The position numbers were made by a program, and so were the translations under genes. A stretch of 64,000 nucleotides of DNA from Paractinoplanes rishiriensis (GTDB taxonomy: Bacteria; Actinomycetota; Actinomycetes; Mycobacteriales; Micromonosporaceae). Under the pieces are notes generated by a model. It was not told the DNA's origin, did not search any database, and saw only the letters and a program-made list of their open reading frames with translations. The stretch lies in NCBI RefSeq assembly GCF_016862375.1, contig NZ_BOMV01000078.1, positions 81,977-145,976 on the forward strand. Direction: 5' to 3'. Each line of letters opens with the position of its first letter. The stretch's first letter is position 1. Positions 10,701 to 16,863 of the stretch are shown in pieces.

Positions 10701-12246
10701 TGCTGACCGGCGCGGCGGCCCCGTTGACCGCGAGCGTGGACCCCTCGATCGCGGTGGACAGCCAGACCCGCCCGAAGCCGAGTTCGTTGGCGCCGAACGT
10801 GATCGACAGCTTGAAGGTGCCGGTCTGCTTCGGCTTGAAGACCATCGTGGGGATGTACCGGGTCAGCGACGCCTGCCAGGTGAAGACCGAGTTGTCCGGC
10901 GCGGTCACCTTGACCACGTACGTGTTCGCCGGCTCGCTGATCTCGGTGAGGCCGAAGCTCATCCACTGGTTGGCGGAGGCCGCGAAGGTGGTCTCGAACG
11001 TCTGCTGCGGCACGGTGATCTGGAACGGCACACCGGAGCCGTCGGCGGTCAGCCGCGCACCGGTCAGCGTGTTCGAGGCGGTGATCCGCACACTGCCGGC
11101 CGCGCCGTCGTTGGGCTTGACGACCAGGGCGTACGTGCCGGTGGCGGTCAGCTTGGGCAGATCCTGGCTGAGCGGGCCGCCGGCCCACAGGTCGAGCGGG
11201 TCACCCAGCACGCCGCGGGCGAAGTTCCCGCCGTACGGCTGGTAGAACCACAGGCCCGACCGCACCGGGATGGTGTTGTTGTCGAACTTGAGGTTGACGC
11301 TCTCGCCGGCCACCCCGTCGATCAGCACCAGCGCCGACTTGCCGGCCGGGACGGTCGCGGTCAGCGCCGCGCTGCCGGCCTTGATGCGCCCGGCGGTGAC
11401 CAGGTCGCGCATCACGAAGCCGCGCGGGGCCACGAAGAAGTCGGCCGGGCTCTCCGCGGTGCCGCCCGGCGTGCGCACCGAGACCTTGCCGGACTGGGCA
11501 GCCGCCGGGACCCGCACCTTGAGCGTGCCGGCGTCGGCCTCGACCACCTGCGCCACGGTCTGGTGGAACCGCACCACGTTGTGGGCCCGGTCCGGATCGA
11601 AGCCGGTGCCGGTGATGGTGACCAGGTCGTTCTTGTTGCCGCGGTCGGTGGACAGCGCGGTGATGCCGGGCACCGGCGCGCCGGCCTCGATCCGGAACGG
11701 CCGGGGCGCCGTGGCGGACCGGCCGCCCACCTCGACCCGCACCACACCGTCGGTGGCACCGGACGGGATCTGCACCTGCAGCCGCCCGGTGGTGGCCCGC
11801 GAGACGGTCGCCGCGATGCCGTCGACGGTCACCGCGTTGTCGCCGGCCGTCGCGCTGAACCCGGTGCCGCCGATCTCCACCGACGACCCGGCCGGCCCGC
11901 GCGCCGGCACCAGCGCGAAAACGGCGAGCGCACCGAGCGCGAGCCGCTCGGTGCGCTCCAGGTTGCCGGCGTCGTCGTAGCGGTACGCCGCGGAGCCGGT
12001 GGCCGGGTCGGTGACGCCGGCAAGCTGTCCCGCCGCGTCGTAGAAGAAGTCCCGCGGCCCGGCCGCCGCGGCGGCAGCCTTGGGCGCGGCGGCGGCAGCC
12101 TTGGGCGCGGCCGCGGCGGTCTGGGCCTGGTGCGCGGTGGGCTCGTGCGCCGCGGCCGGACCGGGCAACCCGGCGATCGCGACGGCGACCACGGTCACCA
12201 GGGCTAGTAGGCGAGAAGGCACGCGAAAATGGCGCGGCGAACGCAT
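4777..12246 (-). CDS. Secreted Rhs/YD-repeat polymorphic toxin with HINT and NucA/NucB-like nuclease C-terminus
   Basis: A 2489-residue protein. Start set at the ATG at 12246, four nt after a G6 Shine-Dalgarno-like run; the in-frame ATG at 12270 lacks one. Order: signal peptide, Ala-rich repeat, one YD repeat, TIG/IPT domains (codons around 11.9-11.4 kb), several pre-peptidase-like beta domains (11.2-9.5 kb), a carboxypeptidase-regulatory-like domain (9.2-9.05 kb), DUF6531 (8.5-8.3 kb), YD repeats (7.9-5.7 kb), and the Rhs core end YYYRSRYYSPVLQRFISEDP. A HINT domain follows (5.6-5.17 kb; TVTATDGHPFW ... HTYYVV ... VLVHN). The last ~125 residues carry the NucA/NucB signature EEYPFASTREGGAGA with YPDVADN upstream. 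HINT autocleavage should free the nuclease. The SUKH gene follows directly. Confidence 0.93.
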   Translation of the reverse strand: MRSPRHFRVPSRLLALVTVVAVAIAGLPGPAAAHEPTAHQAQTAAAAPKAAAAAPKAAAAAAGPRDFFYDAAGQLAGVTDPATGSAAYRYDDAGNLERTERLALGALAVFALVPARGPAGSSVEIGGTGFSATAGDNAVTVDGIAATVSRATTGRLQVQIPSGATDGVVRVEVGGRSATAPRPFRIEAGAPVPGITALSTDRGNKNDLVTITGTGFDPDRAHNVVRFHQTVAQVVEADAGTLKVRVPAAAQSGKVSVRTPGGTAESPADFFVAPRGFVMRDLVTAGRIKAGSAALTATVPAGKSALVLIDGVAGESVNLKFDNNTIPVRSGLWFYQPYGGNFARGVLGDPLDLWAGGPLSQDLPKLTATGTYALVVKPNDGAAGSVRITASNTLTGARLTADGSGVPFQITVPQQTFETTFAASANQWMSFGLTEISEPANTYVVKVTAPDNSVFTWQASLTRYIPTMVFKPKQTGTFKLSITFGANELGFGRVWLSTAIEGSTLAVNGAAAPVSIQRPGQSVRLPFSGTTGQVLQLGYTENTLQQNDRPAYPGGIMVEPDEVQVTLETGWAESRDIPTLRKTGTHSIFLTGWQSVGSLKAWLSTRAEGGELLVNSKKTVTVDRPGRDVWLDFNGVQGRPLYLGTTDRSLPGEVNLRLYKPDGFLVSLGTGRSIDVTSLPVTGKYRLQVDPESAGQGSLSVVAAEPRNVGVIAPDAPATDASVSLPGQRIIATFNGTQGQRLSFGAQGDIDFVLTRIYKPDNAQLDFWGTIDLRYGIDLPALPATGTYRIELTPHLAATGAYRLLLSTELNVGKADLGGAPKNFVITRPGQNGLMTFDGAAAQRTQITLTNLNLGGNTIYFTVIDPAGTVLARRWRMAFFTELLPTLTTAGTYTLIFDPGNGTTGSFDMAVQPRVTAAAPSKVPFKAEAGSAGTVLPSCATGAEQRPALGAPAMQAGNAPVPVPAPQPEITPACEDTGWTPDAQNLAGVDWSTRRAPAPTRARALQFPVGVTGVVGRVLDTDGTPLRGVTVSARGKSAKTGADGRFALSGVPAGHLALRVDGRTGGGDKAEYGVFDIGMDVAKGRVLVLPYTVFLPKIDKASTVSVPSPTNREIVLTTRAIPGLEVHIPKGTVIRDADGKVAHELSLTPIPIDRPPFPLPPTRVPVYFSVQPGGGVLFPEGARIIYPNYTKEAPGTRTQFWNYDPDVKGWHLYGLGTVSKNGKQIIPDPEVKFYRLTGAMTAVPGMNPALRAPIANGSRVADPVDPSTGLLIEQTVDLAVDDVMPIEIKRTYQQGDVDTRAFGVGVNFDYGMFPWSPGQIGSFDFQQFDLIQPDGSKVHYTRTSPGNDYAGAIFKADPTPTRYDGSTVAWNGDGWDVTLRDGTVFVLGDESPIQEIRDKFGNTTTITRATAAPGTDGKVRQNGAVTQITSPSGRWVRFGYDQANPPKITSIEDNIGRKVSYTYDATNHLKTVTNPDNGVTEYTWDTAGRLKSIIDARRNEILVNEYDTAGRVKTQKAADNGLTVFDYTLVNNVITETRVTDPRGFVQRFTFNSKGSALTDTRALGTPNEQTITTEYDASGVRPVAKIDALQRRTKYEYDARGQVSKITYLDGTTKARSEVFERNGPHGELTKYTDTFTKSTILELDARGATKSVTDPLNRKTGYEVNAAGLITKEIDPALKETRYDYAGADPIALTDPAGRVARAGFDAIGRPVHEKDGRGAVTDTVWASNGKVRSVTDAVGRTTSFEYNANSLLHRVTDPRDGLTIYDYNAMDLVSKITDPLEKADVFEYDQNGNLKKHTSRRQVVTEHDYDELDRAKQTRIGGTSTVDYTYDLADRVRTTTDSVSGVTTLDYDEFDRVKSETTPQGTVTYAFDTAVRDRTMTIAGRSATRHLYDVTGALAEIQQGGTAVSTVSRDAVGRPERVGAPGSGISQTYTYNEAGQVKTITYRNGTTVLGDLAYEYDAAGLPIRTTGSYSRGELPAEFGPATYDAANRIDTVNGADVEYDADGNLTSDGVTTFDWNNRGELTGLSRTGYAATFGYTTDGRRIERTVNGATTNYLYDGANPVQEKVNGAVTATMTAGGTDGWLLRESGGTSKRYLTDGVGNTVGLVDATGAGAQYSYDPFGGTTVTGDDGGNPYRFTGREDDGTGLYYYRSRYYSPVLQRFISEDPIGITSGEINPHTYALNQPTALTDPLGTRAGKPGSGTCRVPNSFTPDTLVQMADGSRKRIADVEPGDQVLAGDAESGYTGARTVTALITGEGQKSLVDISVDTDSDGRADGTVTATDGHPFWAARPGEWREAKDLRAGDLLRTGSGTYVQVTAVQQRTAEQRVHNLTVDDLHTYYVVVGDQPVLVHNTAPKIFVVGCDGQTEVLPVHEIDRSRYPDVADNFQNAIRNGHSPIVTRLTGRNNIDANRNAAQRGQPRPDSLAPGLSWEEYPFASTREGGAGAQLRLINRGQNTSHGRDSLWPFLRDNGVANGDRYYVRVR

Positions 12247-12535
12247 TGATCCCCCCGAAAGATCAAACATAAAGCCGACGGACGACGGGTCGCCAATTGC
12301 GGCTTCGCCATCGACCGACGTGACCGTATCCGATGCGCCACGCTCCGCGATGCCCCGTTTTCACGTGATGCTTCCCACCGCGATCCGACCCAACCATCCA
12401 CCCCAGATAGCTGAGCTGCGGAAACGTCCGCGGACACCATGATCGAAAGGGTCAGAAAGTTGATAAATTGACAATCGTCATTTCGGTGGGCGGCGGGGTC
12501 GCGGCCGGCTACCGCCCCGCGCTACGCTCGCCGCC

Positions 12536-12850
12536 ATGGTGAAACCACGCCGAAGACCCCTGGTGATGGCCACTTTCGGACTGGCCCTCGCCCTGACACC
12601 GGGCCTGGCCGCCTGCGCCCGCGACGGCCCCGACCGGACCGCCGACCGGGCCGCCGTCGTGGCAAAGATCAGATCCGACCCGCAGATGGAGGGCACCCCC
12701 GACGGGGTGGTCAACTGCCTGGCGGATTGGTATATGGCGAGTGCCTCTGCGGAATCCCGCACGGCATTCGTCGAGGGGAGGCAACCACCGCAGAATGACG
12801 ACGTCGCACGCGAGGCAGCAGTTCTCGAGTGCCTGAAAGGAGCTGCTTAG
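12536..12850 (+). CDS. Small putative lipoprotein
   Basis: A 104-residue exported protein. The basic N-terminus (MVKPRRRP) precedes a hydrophobic stretch and a lipobox (LAAC, Cys near residue 26), so it is predicted to be lipid-anchored on the outer face of the membrane. The mature part is short and soluble, with two further Cys residues (VNCLADW and LECLKG) that could pair. No domain is recognised. It sits 29 nt before the Rid-family gene on the same strand and may share its transcript. Confidence 0.7.
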   Translation: MVKPRRRPLVMATFGLALALTPGLAACARDGPDRTADRAAVVAKIRSDPQMEGTPDGVVNCLADWYMASASAESRTAFVEGRQPPQNDDVAREAAVLECLKGAA

Positions 12851-12879
12851 AAAGACACAAAAATAGGTACGATGAGCGC

Positions 12880-13302
12880 ATGACGTCTCATCGCTGTTTG
12901 GTGTCCTCGGGCTCACCACTGGAACCGGAAATAGGCTTCTCCCGCGCCGTGCGGCTGGGCACCCACGTGTCCGTGGCAGGCACCGCGCCGATCGGCCCCA
13001 CCGGCGCCACGGTCGGTCCAGGCGACGTCTATGCGCAGTCGGTGCGCTGTCTCGACATAGCCGAGGAGGCCCTCCGCGAGGCCGGCGCCACCCTGTCCGA
13101 CGTGATCCGCACCCGCGTGATGCTGGTCGACATAGCCCGATGGCGCGACGCCGCAAGAGCCCACGGCGAACGCTTCGCCCACATCCGCCCCGCGTGCACG
13201 TTCGTGGAGGTGTCCCGCTTCATCGACCCCGACTGGCTGGTCGAGTTCGAACTGGACGCCATCGTGACCGAGGGCGAAGTCCCAGCGACAGGTTCCCGGT
13301 GA
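12880..13302 (+). CDS. RidA/YjgF family protein (Rid)
   Basis: A 140-residue Rid-fold protein. RidA proper hydrolyses enamine/imine intermediates from PLP enzymes; other Rid subgroups have different or unknown substrates. Family marks are VSVAGTAPIG in the N-terminal half, DVIRTRVMLVDIARW (the typical IRTRVYL segment), and the C-terminal RPACTFVEVSRFIDPDWLVEFELDAIV. The Arg of the xIRTRV motif is present. Start taken at the ATG at 12880; an upstream in-frame ATG would overlap the lipoprotein gene. Its stop overlaps the ATG of the following HAD gene (TGATG), so the two were presumably translationally coupled. Confidence 0.88.
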   Translation: MTSHRCLVSSGSPLEPEIGFSRAVRLGTHVSVAGTAPIGPTGATVGPGDVYAQSVRCLDIAEEALREAGATLSDVIRTRVMLVDIARWRDAARAHGERFAHIRPACTFVEVSRFIDPDWLVEFELDAIVTEGEVPATGSR

Positions 13303-13372
13303 TGCGGCCGTTGCTCTTTCTCGACGTGGACGGTCCGCTCATACCGTTGCGGGCACGCCCACCGCTGTCCGC

Positions 13373-13392
13373 CCGGCCGGCCGGCCGGCCGG
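13373..13392. repeat. (CCGG)5 tetranucleotide tract inside HAD gene
   Basis: Five perfect CCGG units. Upstream codons are in one frame and downstream HAD codons in the next, so the tract marks the frame break. Four units (or seven) would give an uninterrupted join; five give the broken state. Confidence 0.9.
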
Positions 13393-13700
13393 AGCGCGGC
13401 AGGCCCGGGCAGCAACGCCTCGGGCAACCCGCTGGTGGAGCGGCTCGACCCGGCCGACGGGCGCCGGCTGCTCAGCCTGGGATGCGACCTGGTGTGGGCC
13501 ACGACGTGGATGGCCGACGCAAACGAGATCGTCGCGCCCCGGCTGGGGCTCCCGCAGTTGCCGATCGTCCCGTTCAGCGACGACGACGAACCCGAGCGCG
13601 GACTGCACTGGAAGACACGGGGCCTGACCGCGTGGGCCGGCAGCCGACCTTTCGTGTGGCTGGACGACGAGGTGACCGACGCCGACCGCCGATGGATCCG

Positions 13701-13765
13701 CGCCCACCACCGCCCACCACCGCCCACCACCCGCCCACCACTCGCTCACCATCCGCTCACCATCC
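13701..13765. repeat. Decamer (CGCCCACCAC) and related 11-mer tandem array
   Basis: Three adjacent perfect CGCCCACCAC decamers at 13701-13730, a fourth at 13732-13741, then two diverged 11-mers of the type CCGCTCACCAT. A 10-nt unit changes frame, and the array sits exactly where the HAD coding frame shifts back. It encodes a His/Pro-rich insertion instead of the short AHHPAAALVHR joint expected in the family. Confidence 0.85.
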
Positions 13766-13852
13766 GGCCGCCGCGCTGGTGCACCGCGTCGACCCTTTCG
13801 CCGGGCTGACCGACCGCGACTTAGCCGCAGTGCGCGCGTGGGTGGCGGCAAC

Positions 13853-13946
13853 AGCGACACAACCCGCACCCGGCAACAGACGACACAACCCGCACACGAG
13901 CAACCAGCAACAACGACACAACCCGCACACGAGCAACCAGCGACCA
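13853..13946. repeat. 33-nt-period direct repeats at 3' end of HAD gene
   Basis: Two copies of a 28-nt unit beginning CGACACAACCCGCACACGAG start at 13881 and 13914 (period 33). A diverged third copy begins near 13854. The repeats extend the HAD reading frame with RHNPHTSNQ-type residues beyond the normal C-terminus. Only two good copies are present and no leader or cas genes, so this is not a CRISPR. Confidence 0.8.
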
Positions 13947-14019
13947 CGACGCGGCCGGCGCGCGGATGACGGCGACAGCATCCGCGCATCGGTGGCGGCG
14001 GCACGGTAGAAGGGAGGCT

Positions 14020-14709
14020 GTGACGCTTACCTTGTGCACCGACCTCGCGGCGGCCGGCTGGATCGCCGGGAGCGATCTGTCGTGGCAGCGCCTCGTGACG
14101 CTGGGGCCGGCCGGCTTCGGGGCCTACGCCCGGCTTCGCTTCCTGGCCGACCCGGCGCACCCCGGCCAGAGCGAGAACGACGTCGACGCCGAGGACTGGC
14201 GCGATGACCAGCTGCCGCGCCTGTTCACGCTGCTGGCCGCGCACACCGCTACGCCGGACGACTGCTACTTCGCCGTCTGGGAAGGCTTCGACCAGTCCCC
14301 GCACAGCACCACCGACGGCCACTACAACGCACCGGAAGACCCCGACGCCCGCCCCGGCCTGGCGCCACCAGCCACCATCCCGCCGGCGCCGACCGAGGAA
14401 CCCACCCTGCCGCGAGCCGCAACCGCCGCGACGAGGGCGACGCCGCAACTCGTGTTGCCGCATCGGGCCTACTGGCTCTTCCGTGGACCGCTGTCCGACG
14501 TCGGCGACTGGGACGGCATGCCGCAACTCCGCGACGCGCCCGCCGCCTTCGTCTGGCCCGCCGACCGCGCCTGGTGCGTGGCCCACGACGTCGACCCGCA
14601 CTACGCCGGCATCGGGGGGACCCGTCAAATGATCAGCGCGCTCACCGGCGACCCCGCCCTCGACGCCATCCCCATCGACCCGGCCGCCGAGCAACCCCAC
14701 TATCGCTGA
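14020..14709 (+). CDS. Hypothetical protein, 229 aa
   Basis: Soluble protein without signal peptide or membrane span. The GTG start at 14020 is preceded by a good ribosome site (AGGGAGG). The N-terminal half has a compact region DWRDDQLPRLFTLLAAHT followed by CYFAVWEGF; a Pro/Ala-rich linker sits near residues 105-130; the C-terminal half holds YWLFRGPL, AFVWPADRAWCVAHDVDPHYAGIGG and ends in an acidic tail. These Trp-rich segments recur in actinobacterial proteins of unknown function. No catalytic motif is recognised. Confidence 0.75.
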   Translation: MTLTLCTDLAAAGWIAGSDLSWQRLVTLGPAGFGAYARLRFLADPAHPGQSENDVDAEDWRDDQLPRLFTLLAAHTATPDDCYFAVWEGFDQSPHSTTDGHYNAPEDPDARPGLAPPATIPPAPTEEPTLPRAATAATRATPQLVLPHRAYWLFRGPLSDVGDWDGMPQLRDAPAAFVWPADRAWCVAHDVDPHYAGIGGTRQMISALTGDPALDAIPIDPAAEQPHYR

Positions 14710-14744
14710 CGTCGTGACCAAGCCGGTTCCGGGCGGCGGCCAGG

Positions 14745-15524
14745 TCAGCGACCGCCGGTGAACAGATGGCGATGCTGGCGGCTCCAGGTGATCCGGGCCG
14801 CCGTCTCGGTCAGCACGCCGTCGCGCTCCCAGGTCAGCTGCGGCTCGCGGCCCTCGGCGGCCAGCCGCCTCGCGCGGTCCAAGACCTGCTGTTGTTGCGC
14901 TATGACCTCATCCACCAGGCCGTCCGTCGAGGTCAGGCCGTACGCCTCGGCGAACAGCTCGACGCGGCGCCGGCGGTCGGGGGTGCCGGGATAGCGCAGC
15001 CAGCGGACACATTCGTCGTCGGGGCGGAACGGCGCCACATATTCGAGCGCGTACGCGACGTCGTGCAGCGGGCGGTTCGGCCACGCATAGTCCCAGTCGA
15101 GGATGCCGACCGGGCGGGTGCCGCGCCAGACCAGGTTCCAGGGGCCGAAGTCGCCGTGGCAGATCAGTTCGCCGGCGCGCGGCGCGGCCACCCTACCGGC
15201 CCAGACCGCGTCGCCCCGGGGCCGGAACTCGCGTACGGCCGCATGTAAATCACGCAGCAAGCGTGCCATGCCCACCAAGCCGGACTCATCGACCACCCGG
15301 GCCCAAGCCTGCGGACCGGAGTCGCCCTCGAGATAGGTCAGCACCTCGCGGCCCTCCGCGTCGATGCCCAGCACCCGCGGCGCATGCGGGAAACCGACGG
15401 CTTCGAGATGGCGCAGCAGCTCGTGAATCGCCGGCGACCACGGGTGCAGGGGGCGCCGCACGGTGTCGCCCACCCGCACCACCCGGCGGTGCGGCGTGTC
15501 CTGGAGGACCTCGGGGCCGGTCAC
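14745..15524 (-). CDS. Aminoglycoside phosphotransferase-like (APH) kinase
   Basis: A 259-residue protein-kinase-like fold enzyme. The catalytic loop is ICHGDFGPWNLVW (His-Gly-Asp at about 141-143) and the metal-binding motif GILDWDYA follows about 20 residues later, both diagnostic of APH/choline-kinase enzymes that phosphorylate small-molecule hydroxyls. The N-lobe contains RRVVRVGDTVRRPLHPW rather than a clear Lys-rich strand. The start is a GTG. It is divergent from an MFS exporter across a 43-bp palindrome, so the two may form a drug kinase/exporter pair under one repressor. The substrate is unknown. Confidence 0.88.
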   Translation of the reverse strand: MTGPEVLQDTPHRRVVRVGDTVRRPLHPWSPAIHELLRHLEAVGFPHAPRVLGIDAEGREVLTYLEGDSGPQAWARVVDESGLVGMARLLRDLHAAVREFRPRGDAVWAGRVAAPRAGELICHGDFGPWNLVWRGTRPVGILDWDYAWPNRPLHDVAYALEYVAPFRPDDECVRWLRYPGTPDRRRRVELFAEAYGLTSTDGLVDEVIAQQQQVLDRARRLAAEGREPQLTWERDGVLTETAARITWSRQHRHLFTGGR

Positions 15525-15544
15525 CCGCCGAGATTAACGTCTCC

Positions 15545-15587
15545 GTTATGTACGAGCGTACACATCATGTGTACGCTCGTACATAAC
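15545..15587. promoter_or_regulatory. 43-bp perfect palindrome between APH and MFS genes; predicted double operator
   Basis: Two 21-bp arms, perfectly complementary, around a single central C (15566). Each half is itself a 14-bp dyad, TGTACG-AG-CGTACA (15549-15562) and TGTACG-CT-CGTACA (15570-15583), centred 21 bp apart (two helical turns). This suits cooperative binding of two repressor dimers, as in TetR-family QacR-like systems. It lies 20 nt from the APH start and 27 nt from the MFS start. No regulator gene is adjacent. Confidence 0.8.
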
Positions 15588-15614
15588 CACCCCAGCGCTC
15601 ATCCGGAGATCGCC

Positions 15615-16811
15615 TTGTCCGTGACCAAGACGGCCGTGACCATGACGGCCGCGCCCACCCGGCAGGACCGCGCGGCCCGCATCGCCGTCGCCGTGCTGTT
15701 CCTGACCAACGGTGCGGTCTTCTTCAACGTCGTGCCGCGGTACCCGCAGATCAAGGCCGAGCTCGGCCTGAGCAACGCGCTGCTCGGCGCCGCCCTGGTC
15801 GCCTACCCGATCGGCGCCCTGCTGGCGGGACTGCTGGCCGGCGCCGCGATCCGCCGGTGGGGCTCGGCCCGGGTGGCGGCGCACGGCATTGTGGCGACCA
15901 CGCTGGCGACGCTGACCATTCCGTTCGCGCCGCACTGGCTCCTGTTCGGCGCCGCGCTGTTCGTGGTCGGCGCGCTCGACTCGGTCGTCGACGTCGCGCA
16001 GAACGCGCACGGCCTGCGGGTGCAGCGCCGGTACGGCCGCTCGATCGTCAACTCGCTGCACGGCGTGTGGAGCATCGGCGCGGTGCTGGGCGGCCTGATG
16101 GGCTCCGCCGCTGCCGGCCTGCACCTGCCGCTCGCCGCCCACCTGACCATCTCGGCGGTGCTGTTCGGCACGGTAGCCCTGGTCGCTTACCGGTACCTGC
16201 TGCCCGGTCCGGAGGATGCCGAACGCGTCCCGGATTCCGCCCGGCCCTCGTTCTCCGGCGCCGCCGTCCGCATGCTCGCCGCCCTCGGCGTGCTGGCCGC
16301 GTGCGGCGCCCTGGTCGAGGACGCCGGCGCGTCGTGGGGAGCCGTCTATCTCAGCGACGAGTTGCACGCCGGGGCCGCGACCGCCGGCCTGGCCGTGGTG
16401 GCGCTCCAGGTGGCGATGACCCTCGGCCGCCTCACCGGCGACCGCGTGGTGGACCGCTTCGGCCAGCGCACCGTGGCCCGCGCCGGCGCGGCCCTCGCGG
16501 CGGCCGGCATGGGCACCGCGCTGGCGGTGCCGTCGGTCCCGGCGACCCTGGCCGGCTTCGCCCTGGCCGGGCTGGGCGTGGCCACGCTGGTGCCGGCCGC
16601 CATGCACGCCGCCGACGAACTGCCCGGGCTACCGGCGGGCAGCGGCCTGACCATCGTGAGCTGGCTGCTGCGCGGCGGCTTCCTGCTCTCGCCGCCGCTG
16701 GTGGGCGTCGTCGCCGACCTCACCAGCCTGCGCGCCGGCCTGCTCACCGTCGTGGTGGCCGGCGTCGTCACCGTGGTGCTCGCCCGGGTGCTGGTCAACC
16801 GCCGCGGCTGA
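15615..16811 (+). CDS. MFS transporter (12-TM exporter-like)
   Basis: About 398 residues with 12 hydrophobic segments in two halves, starting at LFLTNGAVFFNVVPRYPQIKAELGLS. The MFS loop-2 motif is degenerate (AGAAIRRWGSARV), and the second-half equivalent is GRLTGDRVVDRFGQRTV. The family resembles actinobacterial drug/metabolite exporters. The start is uncertain: TTG at 15615 lies 6 nt after a GGAG, while GTG at 15621 or 15636 and ATG at 15642 are alternatives. The 43-bp palindrome immediately upstream predicts ligand-responsive repression. Confidence 0.88.
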   Translation: MSVTKTAVTMTAAPTRQDRAARIAVAVLFLTNGAVFFNVVPRYPQIKAELGLSNALLGAALVAYPIGALLAGLLAGAAIRRWGSARVAAHGIVATTLATLTIPFAPHWLLFGAALFVVGALDSVVDVAQNAHGLRVQRRYGRSIVNSLHGVWSIGAVLGGLMGSAAAGLHLPLAAHLTISAVLFGTVALVAYRYLLPGPEDAERVPDSARPSFSGAAVRMLAALGVLAACGALVEDAGASWGAVYLSDELHAGAATAGLAVVALQVAMTLGRLTGDRVVDRFGQRTVARAGAALAAAGMGTALAVPSVPATLAGFALAGLGVATLVPAAMHAADELPGLPAGSGLTIVSWLLRGGFLLSPPLVGVVADLTSLRAGLLTVVVAGVVTVVLARVLVNRRG

Positions 16812-16863
16812 GAACCTGCCCGGCCACGCTCACGAGATTCGCGGAGCCGCCGAACGGAACTAG

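Larger units (their letters stand above)
13302..14009 (+). pseudogene. HAD-family phosphatase-like gene, interrupted by two repeat-associated frameshifts
   Basis: The gene begins MRPLLFLDVDGPLIPL, with the HAD nucleophile motif DVDG. It leaves this frame at the (CCGG)5 tract at 13373-13392. The body (GNPLVERLDP, LVWATTWMADANE, GLHWKTRGL, FVWLDDEVTDADRRW) is in the +1 frame, then a decamer array at 13701-13765 precedes a return to the first frame for ALVHRVDPFAGLTDRDLAAVRAWV. All expected HAD segments are present and in order, so this is one gene split by repeat length changes. Removing one CCGG unit rejoins the first two pieces. After the true C-terminus the frame runs on through a 33-nt-period repeat. 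The gene is either decayed or phase-variable. Confidence 0.8.

Noticed and set aside
4855..12207. 2450-codon open frame opposite the Rhs gene
   Set aside because: Arises from G/C-rich third positions antisense to a real gene; Arg/Gly/Ala/Val low-complexity translation with no domain.
13853..13946. CRISPR-like direct repeats
   Set aside because: Only two good copies, 5-nt gaps rather than spacers, and no cas genes.
15545..15587. Palindrome as a terminator
   Set aside because: It lies between divergent gene starts, where no transcript ends; operator is the better reading.
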